From positions 1,860,001 through 1,924,000 of the forward strand of contig CATNEN010000031.1 in assembly GCA_950097015.1 (NCBI GenBank): 64,000 nucleotides of DNA, in the 5' to 3' direction. The notes under the pieces were generated by a model. It did no database searches and was not told where the DNA came from. It saw only the letters and a list, made by a program, of their open reading frames with translations. Source of the stretch: Macrostomum hystrix (Eukaryota > Platyhelminthes > Macrostomidae). Shown one piece after another: positions 1 through 11,821 of the stretch. A program made the translations under genes and the position numbers. Within the stretch, counting starts at the first letter, position 1. Each line of letters starts with the position of its first letter.

Positions 1-3000
1 GGACTCGAGGGTCTACAACTCCGAGACGCGACTAGTCAGGGCTCTGAAATTTTACAGCCGTGTTCACAGATAATGTTTCCTTCCAGATCTGAGATTTCAG
101 CTTTTTTTGACCACCAGATTCAGTGAGGTGACGAAAAGTACTTTTAAAATGGGAGATATCAGAGTGGGGGGGACTCGAGGGTCTACAACTCCGAGACGCG
201 ACTAGTCAGGGCTCTGAAATTTTACAGCCGTGTTCACAGATAATGTTTCCTTCCAGATTTGAGTTTTCAGCCTCGTCTGACCACCAGATTCAGTGAGGTG
301 ACGAAAAGTACTTTTAAAATGGGAGATATCAGAGTGGGGGGGACTCGAGGGTCTACAACTCCGAGACGCGACTAGTCAGGGCTCTGAAATTTTACAGCCG
401 TGTTCACAGATAATGTTTCCTTCCAGATCTGAGTTTTCAGCCTCGTCTGACCACCAGATTCAGTGAGGTGACGAAAAGTACTTTTAAAATGGGAGATATC
501 AGAGTGGGGGGGACTCGAGGGTCTACAACTCCGAGACGCGACTAGTCGGGGCTCTGAAATTTTACAGCCGTGTTCACAGATAATGTTTCCTTCCAGATCT
601 GAGTTTTCAGCTTTTTTTGACCACCAGATTCAGTGAGGTGACGAAAAGTACTTTTAAAATGGGAGATATCAGAGTGGGGGGGACTCGAGGGTCTACAACT
701 TCGAGACGCGACTAGTTAGGGCTCTGAAATTTTACAGCCGTGTTCACAGATAATGTTTCCTTCCAGATCTGAGTTTTCAGCCTCGTCTGACCACCAGATT
801 CAGTGAGGTGACGAAAAGTACTTTTAAAATGGGAGATATCAGAGTGGGGGGGACTCGAGGGTCTACAACTCCGAGACGCGACTAGTCAGGTCTCTGAAAT
901 TTTACAGCCGTGTTCACAGATAATGTTTCCTTCCAGATCTGAGTTGTCAGCCTCGTCTGACCACCAGATTCAGTGAGGTGACGAAAAGTACTTTTAAAAT
1001 GGGAGATATCAGAGTGGGGGGGACTCGAGGGTCTACAACTCCGAGACGCGACTAGTCAGGGCTCTGAAATTTTACAGCCGTGTTCACAGATAATGTTTCC
1101 TTCCAGATTTGAGTTTTCAGCCTCGTCTGACCACCAGATTCAGTGAGGTGACGAAAAGTACTTTTAAAATGGGAGATATCAGAGTGGGGGGGACTCGAGG
1201 GTCTACAACTCCGAGACGCGACTAGTCAGGGCTCTGAAATTTTACAGCCGTGTTCACAGATAATGTTTCCTTCCAGATCTGAGTTTTCAGCCTCGTCTGA
1301 CCACCAGATTCAGTGAGGTGACGAAAAGTACTTTTAAAATGGGAGATATCAGAGTGGGGGGGACTCGAGGGTCTACAACTCCGAGACGCGACTAGTCGGG
1401 GCTCTGAAATTTTACAGCCGTGTTCACAGATAATGTTTCCTTCCAGATCTGAGTTTTCAGCTTTTTTTGACCACCAGATTCAGTGAGGTGACGAAAAGTA
1501 CTTTTAAAATGGGAGATATCAGAGTGGGGGGGACTCGAGGGTCTACAACTCCGAGACGCGACTAGTCAGGGCTCTGAAATTTTACAGCCGTGTTCACAGA
1601 TATTGTTTCCTTCCAGATCTGAGTTTTCAGCTTTTTTTGACCACCAGATTCAGTGAGGTGACGAAAAGTACTTTTAAAATGGGAGATATCAGAGTGGGGG
1701 GGACTCGAGGGTCTACAACTCCGAGACGCGACTAGTCAGGGCTCTGAAATTTTACAGCCGTGTTCACAGATAATGTTTCCTTCCAGATCTGAGATTTCAG
1801 CTTTTTTTGACCACCAGATTCAGTGAGGTGACGAAAAGTACTTTAAAAATGGGAGATATCAGAGTGGGGGGGACTCGAGGGTCTACAACTTCGAGACGCG
1901 ACTAGTCAGGGCTCTGAAATTTTACAGCCGTATTCACAGATAATGTTTCCTTCCAGATCTGAGTTTTCAGCCTCGTCTGACCACCAGATTCAGTGAGGTG
2001 ACGAAAAGTACTTTTAAAATGGGAGATATCAGAGTGGGGGGGACTCGAGGGTCTACAACTTCGAGACGCGACTAGTTAGGGCTCTGAAATTTTACAGCCG
2101 TGTTCACAGATAATGTTTCCTTCCAGATCTGAGTTTTCAGCCTCGTCTGACCACCAGATTCAGTGAGGTGACGAAAAGTACTTTTAAAATGGGAGATATC
2201 AGAGTGGGGGGGACTCGAGGGTCTACATCTCCGAGACGCGACTAGTCAGGTCTCTGAAATTTTACAGCCGTGTTCACAGATAATGTTTCCTTCCAGATCT
2301 GAGTTGTCAGCCTCGTCTGACCACCAGATTCAGTGAGGTGACGAAAAGTACTTTTAAAATGGGAGATATCAGAGTGGGGGGGACTCGAGGGTCTACAACT
2401 TCGAGACGCGACTAGTTAGGGCTCTGAAATTTTACAGCCGTGTTCACAGATAATGTTTCCTTCCAGATCTGAGTTTTCAGCCTCGTCTGACCACCAGATT
2501 CAGTGAGGTGACGAAAAGTACTTTTAAAATGGGAGATATCAGAGTGGGGGGGACTCGAGGGTCTACAACTCCGAGACGCGACTAGTCAGGTCTCTGAAAT
2601 TTTACAGCCGTGTTCACAGATAATGTTTCCTTCCAGATCTGAGTTGTCAGCCTCGTCTGACCACCAGATTCAGTGAGGTGACGAAAAGTACTTTTAAAAT
2701 GGGAGATATCAGAGTGGGGGGGACTCGAGGGTCTACAACTCCGAGACGCGACTAGTTAGGGCTCTGAAATTTTACAGCCGTGTTCACAGATAATGTTTCC
2801 TTCCAGATCTGAGTTTTCAGCCTCGTCTGACCACCAGATTCAGTGAGGTGACGAAAAGTACTTTTAAAATGGGAGATATCAGAGTGGGGGGGACTCGAGG
2901 GTCTACAACTCCGAGACGCGACTAGTCGGGGCTCTGAAATTTTACAGCCGTGTTCACAGATAATGTTTCCTTCCAGATCTGAGATTTCAGCTTTTTTTGA

Positions 3001-3314
3001 CCACCAGATTCAGTGAGGTGACGAAAAGTACTTTTAAAATGGGAGATATCAGAGTGGGGGGGACTCGAGGGTCTACAACTTCGAGACGCGACTAGTCAGG
3101 GCTCTGAAATTTTACAGCCGTATTCACAGATAATGTTTCCTTCCAGATCTGAGTTTTCAGCCTCGTCTGACCACCAGATTCAGTGAGGTGACGAAAAGTA
3201 CTTTTAAAATGGGAGATATCAGAGTGGGGGGGACTCGAGGGTCTACAACTCCGAGACGCGACTAGTCAGGGCTCTGAAATTTTACAGCCGTGTTCACAGA
3301 TAATGTTTCCTTCC
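1..3314. repeat. 170-bp satellite array, 19 full monomers plus a partial one
   Basis: Monomers start at 1, 171, 341 and so on every 170 bp up to 3231; the last is cut at about 3314, where unique sequence begins. Each monomer opens with GGACTCGAGGGTCTAC and ends in a G run. Copies differ at only a few diagnostic sites: CCGAG/TCGAG, AGTCAGG/AGTCGGG/AGTTAGG, GCTCT/TCTCT, and CTTTTTTTGA/CCTCGTCTGA. Variants recur in order: monomers 2-3-4 match 7-8-9, the pair 5-6 returns as 13-14 and 15-16, and 11-12 resemble 18-19. The array runs off the left edge, so its full size is unknown. A unit near 170 bp fits nucleosome-sized satellites, but centromeric function is not shown. Confidence 0.97.
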
Positions 3315-6300
3315 TTATCATTGCTCTCAGCTGTATATCATGTACGAGTAATAATCCTGCGAAGCGCAAAAGTGAGGTTATATTTTTAGTTTTTTTGATG
3401 AAGTTTACGATGATTATAAAAATAATAAATTATACAAACACATTTAATGAGGTGAGTTTTGAGTTGTGATTTTAGTAGTTGCGATATTTAGTAAACCGCT
3501 TTTTGTATTCGTTTACTTAGTTGGTTGAGCAAATTTGTTTTATTCTATGAAAAACATATATTAGAAAACGTTTTGTGAAAGTAAACGATTTTTTGTGTGT
3601 TGTGCGCAAGTCCGTCGATATTTATTAATTTTATTCTCAATAATGATATTTTCGGACCGATATATAAGTATTTCATCTGTTAGAAGTCTTTTTATTAGTT
3701 GCTTGTCGATTTTTTGTTGGCTATAACATAATTTTTTTCTGGTACTGGTTCTGGTACTGGTTCTGGTACTGGAAGTATAGACGTAATATTAACAGCACAT
3801 TGACTGTGCCTAGGACTACATAGGCCTTTTTTAAAATGGAATAAGAACTTAGGCCTAAGTACAAAGAAACTACAGCCAGTGTGTATGATATGAAGCTGCA
3901 CTTTTCAATGAACCTGGTACACTAAAGCTAAAGGCTTCGGTGATAAGTCACTTTGCAGACAACCATTTTGGCTACAAGTCCCTTTGGCAACAATCATTTT
4001 GGTGACTGTCAACAGATTACTATTTTAATTGGTGACACCTAATAGCAAATAAGTTTTTTAACGAGCGCCGATTTATTTTAGCAGAATGAAATGAGAATAA
4101 ACATAATTCATTCGACGGTAACATTCATGTTCAACAGTAAGTTATGAAAATGTGCTTGTACATTGACAATGGCCTGGACAGGTACCATTTTAATCAATAA
4201 TATTAAGTTAATCCGGCACTATCATTGAGTAAATTATAAAGTCAATGTACACAGTTGTCATATACACAATCATTAAAAAAGAGATATTGTGTAAAAGCAA
4301 ACTGGCAAAGGCGGGATATTATTTTATTGGCAATTATAGCAATAAAGGACAAAAAACCTAAATTTGTCAAAATTGTAATGGTCTTTTCAAAGCAGTGAGA
4401 TTTTTATTGTGGTAATATTAGTTTAATAAAGCATTGCAACATTTAAACATTAAACACGACAGAAGTTAGAGGGTTGGTGACTAGGCCTACTTTAGGTGAA
4501 AATGGGCGTCACGCTGCGACCCATGAGTACGCATGAATGTCATCGGAAGATTTTTTATGTTTTACAGGAAGCTACATAGTTAAACAACTAATGCAAATTA
4601 TTTTGACATCTAATGTAGTAGGCTTTCCAAGTACTTCAATTTTAGGTATTCATTTGCTTTTTTCGTTTCTTTGGCTTCCTGCTACGCCATGAGACGTAGA
4701 ATTACGTAGAAATAGCAGAATTTACGTAGAACAATAAACTTGTTTAACAGTAGGACTTACCAACCCATTTTGCCGCCCGTTTTTATACCGAGGGGGGATT
4801 TCCCCCTGACAATTTTTTTTGGCAGAGCTCGAATGCTAACAGCGTTGGGTGGTGACTGATTGGTTGACAGACTAGGCGATGGTGTCCTGTGGTTGAGCTG
4901 CACCTAATATTTTGGTTTGAGCATTGAAATTTGAGAAATTCGCGTCATGGTGTCCGTCCATACGCTCGTAGTAGCTTAGTTCCACCTGTTGTAGCCCTTG
5001 AAGGTCCAGCAGTTTGTCTAGATAAAGGTAGGTGACCACCGAAGACGGAGATGATCCAGGCACACTCGGGTGACATGCTAATAAAGTTTGAAGGTCTGGA
5101 AAGGCCGCACTGAGGCGCAGTGCAAATTCGTGTATCCAGGGGTGTATGAAATAAATTAGGTCTAGCTCTTATAGGAAAAATCGAACCTTCGGCCAGAAAC
5201 ATTGAATAGGCCCTATCTCAACGGTCTAAAGATCTGGCGACTTGTTTCTTGTTTCAGAAGATGCGCAACAAAAATTTGGACCGTGTTCTTGAGTTTCATA
5301 ACTTTCATGTGCTTGGATTGTTCCATTTGGGTGCTGCAAAAAATTGTCAGGTTGGGGGTGGAATTCTCCCCGTTGGTAGTTCTACTGTTAATATTGTAGG
5401 CCTATTGTAAATTGTTTTGTATTGTTTCAAATTTTAAATTATATACTGATTGCAGATCTTATATTATTTTTTCCTACGAATAAATTAAAAATAATCTGCT
5501 TCTCTTGTATATTATTTATATTCCAATGATTCCACTTCTGTTCTAGACAATACTTTTAATTTTTAGGCCTAGGCCTGGTGACTTAGCTAGGCCCTATGGC
5601 TATAGCTAGCTAGCTGGGCTTAGCTTTAATGTTAATTTTGCAGGTAGTCATATAATATGTTATGCATTGTGCAATGCTTTTATTCTATCTAATAGTTGCA
5701 CCACTTGGCCTTAGTCCTGAAGGCCTAATTAGTCATTTATTGATATAAATTGGTCACAATTTAAAGGAATTCTGGTTGTTTTGGCCTCAACCATTTTGAC
5801 ATAAAAGCGAAACCATAACTGCAGTGGTTAGTAGCTGTAGAATAAACTTTTTTCTTCCTAGGCCTAATGGCATTTGCTTAAATTACTTAGAGTTTTGTTG
5901 GGTGCTAGGCCTAGTCACTTCGTGGCTATGGTGGAGTTCCGTTCGTTATATTATTTTTGCAGTATTATGTAGTAACTAGGCCTAGGCCTATATACATACT
6001 ATATATCTGTATACACAATTTGTAGTCTAGGCTGGGAACAAAGTCTACGGCACTGGTTTGTTGTCAAGAGCCAAAGGGTATAGGCATAAAAAAGTTACAT
6101 ATATATTTGCTTTTCTTAAATGCATATCAAAATGAGGGCATTTGCATGGCCACATAACAGGCCAAGATAGATGATAATATACTCAACTCTATGCTATATT
6201 TTCTGTTGTACTATAGCCCTCCTTTCTCTTTCTAGGCTTAGGACCAAACAATGGCAGAGTTACTTCCAGTTTTACTGACTACCATTTTATGGCTAAAAGA

Positions 6301-7229
6301 GATCACAAAGATCACAAAGAAAAACTATAGTTATATTAACTTTTATATTAAATTTAAATATAAATTATATTGAAAAAAACTGAAAGTTAATTTAATGCTA
6401 TTTATTGCTTCACCTGGATGGACAACTCACCCACTCAAAACTTTGCCTAGTAAGTCTTGACTTGTGTCTGGAGCCATTCATATCATGCTCAGTGTTGACG
6501 CTCCTGCACTCCCTGCTGCACCAGATCAACTTGAACTGGCACCAGCTAGGCCTTTGTGTAAAGCATATAGAGGAGCAGATAAAGAGTCAGCTGCACTCTT
6601 GGCTTACTGCTTGAGTCCCCAATGCCAACCTTCAACCTCATTGTTGGACTGGATGGCCTGGCTATACTTGCTGACATTGTGAACTCCATGGACTGGGTTG
6701 ACAGCCACATTGCACTCATATAGGTGGCCAGGTCCAGCAACAACTAGCATTAATAAAACATACATAAACATCAAGAGCACTGCTTAAATTTATGTAGCAA
6801 TTATAAGTACATTCACCCTGTAATAAAAAGTGGGATGGCAAGAAAGAATTTTCTATTTTTACATGAACTCTATTATTATTATTATTTAAGGGCCCTTCAA
6901 CAGTGACAAGGTTCTTATAAAACTTAATAGTAGGTAGTGAAAGTGAAAAAAATCAACTTTGAAAACTCAAAAGGTTTTACAATTTAAATAAACTTTACTA
7001 TAATAATAACTTGGTTGGGTATGATAATTATGTTTGATCTAGGTATCTGGGTTCTGTCTAGTTGTTAATATAGCTAATTCAATCCACATAAGAAAATTTT
7101 TCATGAAACCAGTTTTTTTAATGTGGAGTTTAAACCATGGAATACTTTAGCATATGTCTAGACACATTTTTCGAATTTTCATGTTTTAATTAAAAAGCAC
7201 TGCATAATTTAATTGCTTTTATCCCACAG
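3315..7229. other. Non-coding region upstream of the TOX-like gene
   Basis: AT-rich sequence with no convincing exon. It holds a short 12-bp repeat (CTGGTACTGGTT, 3739-3772), a TTAA-flanked MITE (listed separately) and a cluster of the palindrome AGGCCT, often as TAGGCCTA, around 5398-5990. Open frames at 6405-6740 lack family similarity and clean splice sites, so I do not call them. Upstream exons of the TOX-like gene may lie here, but I could not identify them. Confidence 0.5.
4744..5391 (+). mobile_element. piggyBac-like MITE, copy 1, with TTAA target duplication
   Basis: TTAA lies at 4744-4747 and again at 5388-5391. Just inside, the ends are imperfect terminal inverted repeats: CAGTAGGACTTACCAA on the left, and CAGTAGAACTACCAA on the reverse complement of the right end. 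A subterminal block ending CCTGACAATTTTTT follows the terminal repeat on both sides. The roughly 640-bp interior has no transposase, so it is non-autonomous. TTAA target choice is the hallmark of the piggyBac superfamily; the assignment rests on the TSD and terminal repeats only. A second, inverted copy is at 15085-15690 and an internal fragment at about 33010-33310. Confidence 0.85.
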
Positions 7230-7285
7230 ATCTTGCAAATAGTTTTTCTATTGCGGTACAATTAGAAGGCTGTTTTCACAGCACT

Positions 7286-8689
7286 ATGGACACCAGCAGG
7301 TCTAGTGCATCTCCTCCTACAATGGTCATTCTCGCGCCACGCCACCAGGGCACTTCTGTACCAGCTCAGCAACAGCAGCAGCAGCTGGCTTACCAGCCTT
7401 ACCAAGCACCCACCCAGCAAACTTTTCAGCAAATCTCCTATCCGCAACAATCGCTTCAACCAATAAGCCAGCATCAGACATCATACCAGCCAACAGTTGC
7501 TCAGCAGGTCTTCCGTCATCAACAAATCCCTCAGCAGCAGATAACTTTCCAGCAGGTGCCTCAAATACAGTCTTATCAAATCACTCATCACCGAGTGCAG
7601 CAGCAGCAGCTACAGCATTTAACTCCAAACTCTATCCATGCCCAGCATCAGGCACAACAACCCCAGAGAGCTTATCACCAACTGGCAATCAACTCGGAAC
7701 CAACTCGGCCTCAACAGCAGACTCAACAGCAGCAACAGCCACTATCCACTAAGCCTTTGCTTATTCAATGCTATCGATTTGACGATTTCGATGGCGACTT
7801 GTCTAGCTTAGTGTCAGCAAATGGCAATAGCAGCAATGGCGCTTATAATCAAGCCAAGCAGTATCAGCAGCAGCGACTGATGCCGCAGGCGCAGAAGAAC
7901 CCAACAGGCAGTCGAAATTATGATGCCGACTACAACGAAGAAGACAACGAGGATTATAGCGAAGAAGATGATGACGATGAGGAAGATGATGATACTGCTG
8001 CAGATGAAGACGCTGAGCTGGACTTACCCATTAGTCAACTGTTAGCTCGCCGACGCACCCAGGCCTCTCGTCCGTCTCCTTCTCTCGCCGTCCAGTCGCC
8101 CTACGCTCTATTCTTTAAGGACACCCTGCCGCAGGTGAAACGCGACCAGCCGGCTGTGGCATTCGGAGAGGCCAGCCGCGCCATCGAGCACATGTGGGAC
8201 CGGCTTGGCCATGCCGCCCGTGGCGCCTATGTAAAGCGCAGCTCCGCCCTGCGCTCCGGCCAGCCTTATTCTTTGGCAGTGCCCGTCAACCTTGGTCACC
8301 GGCCGCAGCAACAGCAGCAGCAGCAGCTTCTTGAGCCGCAAGTGCTGTACCAGGCGGCTAGCAGAAAGCCTGTCGCTAAGCTAACCCAGCGGCCAGTGAA
8401 GCAGCGGAAACCGAAGCAGCTTACTGAAGGCCAGAAAGTAAACAAAGTTAAGAAAGACAAGCAGTCGGAGCAGCTTCAGAAGAGTCTGCCCGCGAAGAAA
8501 CCGAAAAAAGTCATTACAGAACAGGCCGGCATCTGTGCCAGGCACGGCTGCTCCAAGCCGGCCGTTGAGCACCCTCTATGGGACGGCGAGTACTGCTCAG
8601 CCGACTGCTGTCTGCTCCATGTTAGCCAGGTTCGCCTGCTGTTTGCCGGCATGTCTGCCGCTTCTCATGCCACAGCCTCGGCCTTATGA
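7286..8689 (+). CDS. TOX-family HMG-box protein, polyglutamine-rich
   Basis: 467 residues from the ATG at 7286. Three parts are visible. Residues 1 to about 260 are a Q-rich low-complexity region ending in a very acidic stretch (EEDNEDYSEEDDDDEEDD). Residues about 268-335 are a divergent HMG box starting SPYALFFKDTL and containing FGEASRAIEHMWDRLG, which aligns with the TOX box (YALFFRDT...FGEVSKIVASMWD.LG). Residues about 413-455 are a Cys motif, CARHGCSKPA...WDGEYCSADCC, matching the conserved TOX C terminus. TOX proteins are nuclear chromatin-binding regulators. The frame is open upstream to a splice acceptor at 7227-7229 (CCCACAG), so the exon probably starts at 7230 and an upstream coding exon may exist; the ATG is a minimal start. 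The C-terminal Cys motif makes the family call firm even though the box is diverged. Confidence 0.82.
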   Translation: MDTSRSSASPPTMVILAPRHQGTSVPAQQQQQQLAYQPYQAPTQQTFQQISYPQQSLQPISQHQTSYQPTVAQQVFRHQQIPQQQITFQQVPQIQSYQITHHRVQQQQLQHLTPNSIHAQHQAQQPQRAYHQLAINSEPTRPQQQTQQQQQPLSTKPLLIQCYRFDDFDGDLSSLVSANGNSSNGAYNQAKQYQQQRLMPQAQKNPTGSRNYDADYNEEDNEDYSEEDDDDEEDDDTAADEDAELDLPISQLLARRRTQASRPSPSLAVQSPYALFFKDTLPQVKRDQPAVAFGEASRAIEHMWDRLGHAARGAYVKRSSALRSGQPYSLAVPVNLGHRPQQQQQQQLLEPQVLYQAASRKPVAKLTQRPVKQRKPKQLTEGQKVNKVKKDKQSEQLQKSLPAKKPKKVITEQAGICARHGCSKPAVEHPLWDGEYCSADCCLLHVSQVRLLFAGMSAASHATASAL

Positions 8690-8915
8690 ACTTGACCTGA
8701 GCTGAGCTGCCTTTGCGTCGGTCTTTCAGACTTGCTCCCCTCTGTCACGGGCCGTGTTGTCAATCAGAATCCACTCCTACAGGTCTAAGGCGTGTTACAC
8801 GCTATCTCCCCCACAATGTCAAGTTGTATTTGAACTGTTTGCGATTGTATTTACTAGGCCTATGTATATTTTTGCATTTTTATAGAATTTCTATTGTATG
8901 TATGTTAATCAAAAG

Positions 8916-8921
8916 AATAAA
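8916..8921 (+). terminator. Poly(A) signal of the TOX-like gene
   Basis: AATAAA about 230 bp after the stop codon of the TOX-like frame, in AT-rich 3' flank. Confidence 0.6.
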
Positions 8922-9610
8922 ACTAATTGTAGTTAAAAAATGGTTCGAGTCAAGTTAATTACGGAGTTTTGAATTGCAGTACAGAAGTTATAGTAATCTA
9001 ATTTCATAAGAATTCATCTGTATATTGACATTTGAATTTGTGTATGCCTCACTACACGTTTTTTAACTATATATAATTTCTTACTTCTCAAAGAAAAGCC
9101 GTAAGATTTTAGCCGTTATCGTGTTTAAATTGTTACTAATCAAATTATATTACTGTTAGCCAAAAAATTATTGCACATTATTTACTACTAGTAAAAGTGT
9201 AAAAGAATCGGTACCAGACTAGCAATTTGAATATTTAGCACAGGGCATGTTCACACTAGCACGCAACTAAATTCGTTCCTAGACGATTTCAGTTTCAATT
9301 GCACAGTCTCACCGTTTGTAGATTGAATGCGAATGCTTATTCCACTGCCAATTTTATATGCTTGTTTTCTTCTTTGCCTCCCTGTAAAATCCCAGCTGAT
9401 GTTAACTTCAGCATCAAGTTTAAAATATAATTATTAATTCTGCCAGCACTGTATAATTGTTGCCGAGAGATCTGTCTGCGCTTCTTTCTACGAGTATTAA
9501 ACAACAATTTTAACTTAAGATCATGTTTGATTATGCTTTATTTATCTACCTGCTGCTGATGATCCAAGTCTAGTTTTCTTTAGTAAGATGTTTTTTGTGA
9601 GTCATAATTA

Positions 9611-9848
9611 ATTACGCCAGCCCTAAATGGGGCCATATGTGCAGCCGACAACACTGCAGCTGCGGCCCATCTGAAAGCTGCGTACGGCTGTTCAGTCCAT
9701 GGATTGGGACACACCCACCCTCAATTACCCCAGCTAATGCTGGTACCTATTTAACGGCTGGGTTAACTGAAGCAATGCAACGCGGATCGAACTCCCAACC
9801 TTCAACCTGTCGGTTCGAGAGTCCGACGCCCTAGCCACTCGGCTGCAA
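9611..9848 (-). mobile_element. tRNA-derived SINE, family A, copy 1
   Basis: On the minus strand the copy starts with a tRNA-like head (GCAGCCGAGTGGCTAGGGCG, A box; GGGAGTTCGATCC, B box). It continues into a body shared with the copy at 16173: TGCATTGCTTCAGTT, then CAGTCCATGGACTGAACAGC near the middle, then TCGGCTGCACATATGGCCCC at the 3' end. TCATAATTA occurs at both edges (9602-9610 and 9849-9857), a probable target-site duplication. Confidence 0.85.
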
Positions 9849-10486
9849 TCATAATTATTATTTAGTAACAAAATAACTGTATTTAACACAGAGAAAACGG
9901 AACCGACTACTTGATTAGTAGTCGGTTATTAGAACAAGAAGCACTTAAAATTATGCATTTGCAGAATGTGCATGCTATCCTCGAAAAATAATTTACAATT
10001 ACCGTCGACAACGAAACAGATAAAAGGCTGCATTTTTTAATAGCTCGATACCATGGCTTGACGGTCTTGACGGTATTAAGTAGTGATAATTCTTGCACTT
10101 AACAATCTGTCGCTGGGTCGGCGTCATGTGATCAGAGCAGCGAGCGAGAGTCCAGTGCACTTTTATCCGTTTCTGTTAACTGTTAACGAGTATCTTGGTT
10201 TTCTAATCTGTTTTTACTTTACTGGCAGAATTGAAACTCGCGTTCGCTAAAAAAAGTGTATTTAGCTCTATAACGCGCAGAGGCTCAAAATTTAGATCTC
10301 GAAAATAATTTTCTCGGCTGTTTATATATACACTCAAACCGTACCTTGTGACTTCTGTCTACTAGTGGGTAGTCTATAACTAATGTACTTTTATCAACTT
10401 GGCGACAGTAGACCCACAAAGCCCTAGATGAGGCGATTTTTCTCGCTGTAGGCAAATACGCTCATGTACACGGACGCTACCGTAGT

Positions 10487-10880
10487 GGGGTTCCCTAAAT
10501 TTCCCATCCCCCACATTTTACATGACCCAAATTTTGCAACCCCAAAATTTTCATCCCTAAAATTTCCCGTCCCCTACGTTTTACAGCCCATAAATTTTGC
10601 TACCCCCAAATTTTCATCCCTAAAATTTCCCGTCCCCTACGTTTTACAGCCCCTAAATTTTGCTACCCCCAAATTTTCCATCCCTAAAATTTCCCGTCCC
10701 CTACGTTTTACAGCCCCTAAATTTTGCTACCCCCAAATTTTCCATCCCTAAAATTTCCCGTCCCCTACGTTTTACAGCCCCTAAATTTTGCTACCCCCAA
10801 ATTTTCCATCCCTAAAATTTCCCGTCCACTTAATTTTGCTATCCCCAAATTTCCCACTCTCATATTTTAAAACCCTCATT
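10487..10880. repeat. 64-bp minisatellite
   Basis: About five to six copies of a pyrimidine-rich unit beginning TTTCCCGTCCCCTACG, at 10563, 10626, 10690, 10754 and 10818 (period 63-64 bp). The edges are diverged. It reads open for 95 residues on the plus strand only because it lacks stops; no gene is inferred. Confidence 0.9.
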
Positions 10881-10989
10881 TTCCCATACACAAAATTTCA
10901 CTACCCTCAACTCCGGCAAGAGCTGTGCTCCGTGCGCACTCTGAAAATTTGGGTACTTTTTAAACTGAGTTTTGATATGAAATTTTAGG

Positions 10990-11700
10990 AAACGCGCAGT
11001 TTGGATATCTGAAATTAGGGGATCACGAGCGTATGATTTTAAGAAAGTAAAATGCGCTTATTTACTGTATACTACCGACAATGCTTGACTTGTGAGTTCA
11101 AGACCGTGGTTCGTTTTGATTTCGATTCGTTTAGATCTGACAAAAATGTTGATTGTCTTCTAAATAAATGAAAACACAAGAAAAACTGTCAGTGGGAAAG
11201 ACAGATTCAGATTGTTAAATAGTAAGCAGTTTCAGTCGGAAAAATGCCATAGACAATAACAACTGTCAGTGGCAATGACAATGATTTTGAATTTTTTAAT
11301 TTTGCCCAGCGTTTCTTAACTAGAGCGCAAACGCTTTTACTCGTATAATGAAATGCGTAAAATTATATATCTCTTTATGATTGTATAACTTGCTCCAACG
11401 AGCTTAGATCAATTGAGCAATTTAAATTTCGCCTAATGTAGTCATTAGACTCCGAACTCTTATTAACGCACTTTAGGAACGTGGCCTACACGAGCATATT
11501 GCCCAGCTAATTAATCTGAGAATAATTAAAGCTCACAAATCATGCAGCATATCTAATGCTTTTATTAGAATCACAGCCAGACCAGCTGTGACCCAAGAGC
11601 ATGACGCCAAGCCATGGAAGACCTGCATGCGACCTTTAGCACCTGCCTGGTAACAGCATTATCGATCGAATCGTACACGCAGGCAGCAAGCGCCGCTTTC
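10990..11700. other. Intergenic sequence, no feature seen
   Basis: AT-rich, no repeat or exon recognised between the 64-bp minisatellite and the temptin promoter. Confidence 0.5.
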
Positions 11701-11750
11701 ATTGGTCTCTTATCGTTATCGCCAGGCCAATCGAACCCAGGATTGCACCT

Positions 11751-11758
11751 TATATAAG
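11751..11758 (+). promoter_or_regulatory. TATA box of the temptin-like gene
   Basis: TATATAAG sits 71 bp upstream of the ATG at 11822, which leaves room for a start site near 11780 and a 5' UTR of about 40 bases. A CCAAT element (GGCCAATCG) lies just upstream near 11725. The position and exact consensus make this a convincing core promoter. Confidence 0.75.
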
Positions 11759-11821
11759 AGATCACTTGTCAGGTCAATAATTGACTGCTGTTGCTTTCAT
11801 AACCAGTTGGAAAAAAAGACA

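Noticed and set aside
6405-6743. Overlapping 65-72-residue frames as an upstream TOX exon
   Set aside because: Three frames compete, none resembles the TOX N terminus, and no clean acceptor/donor pair matches the phase needed at 7230.
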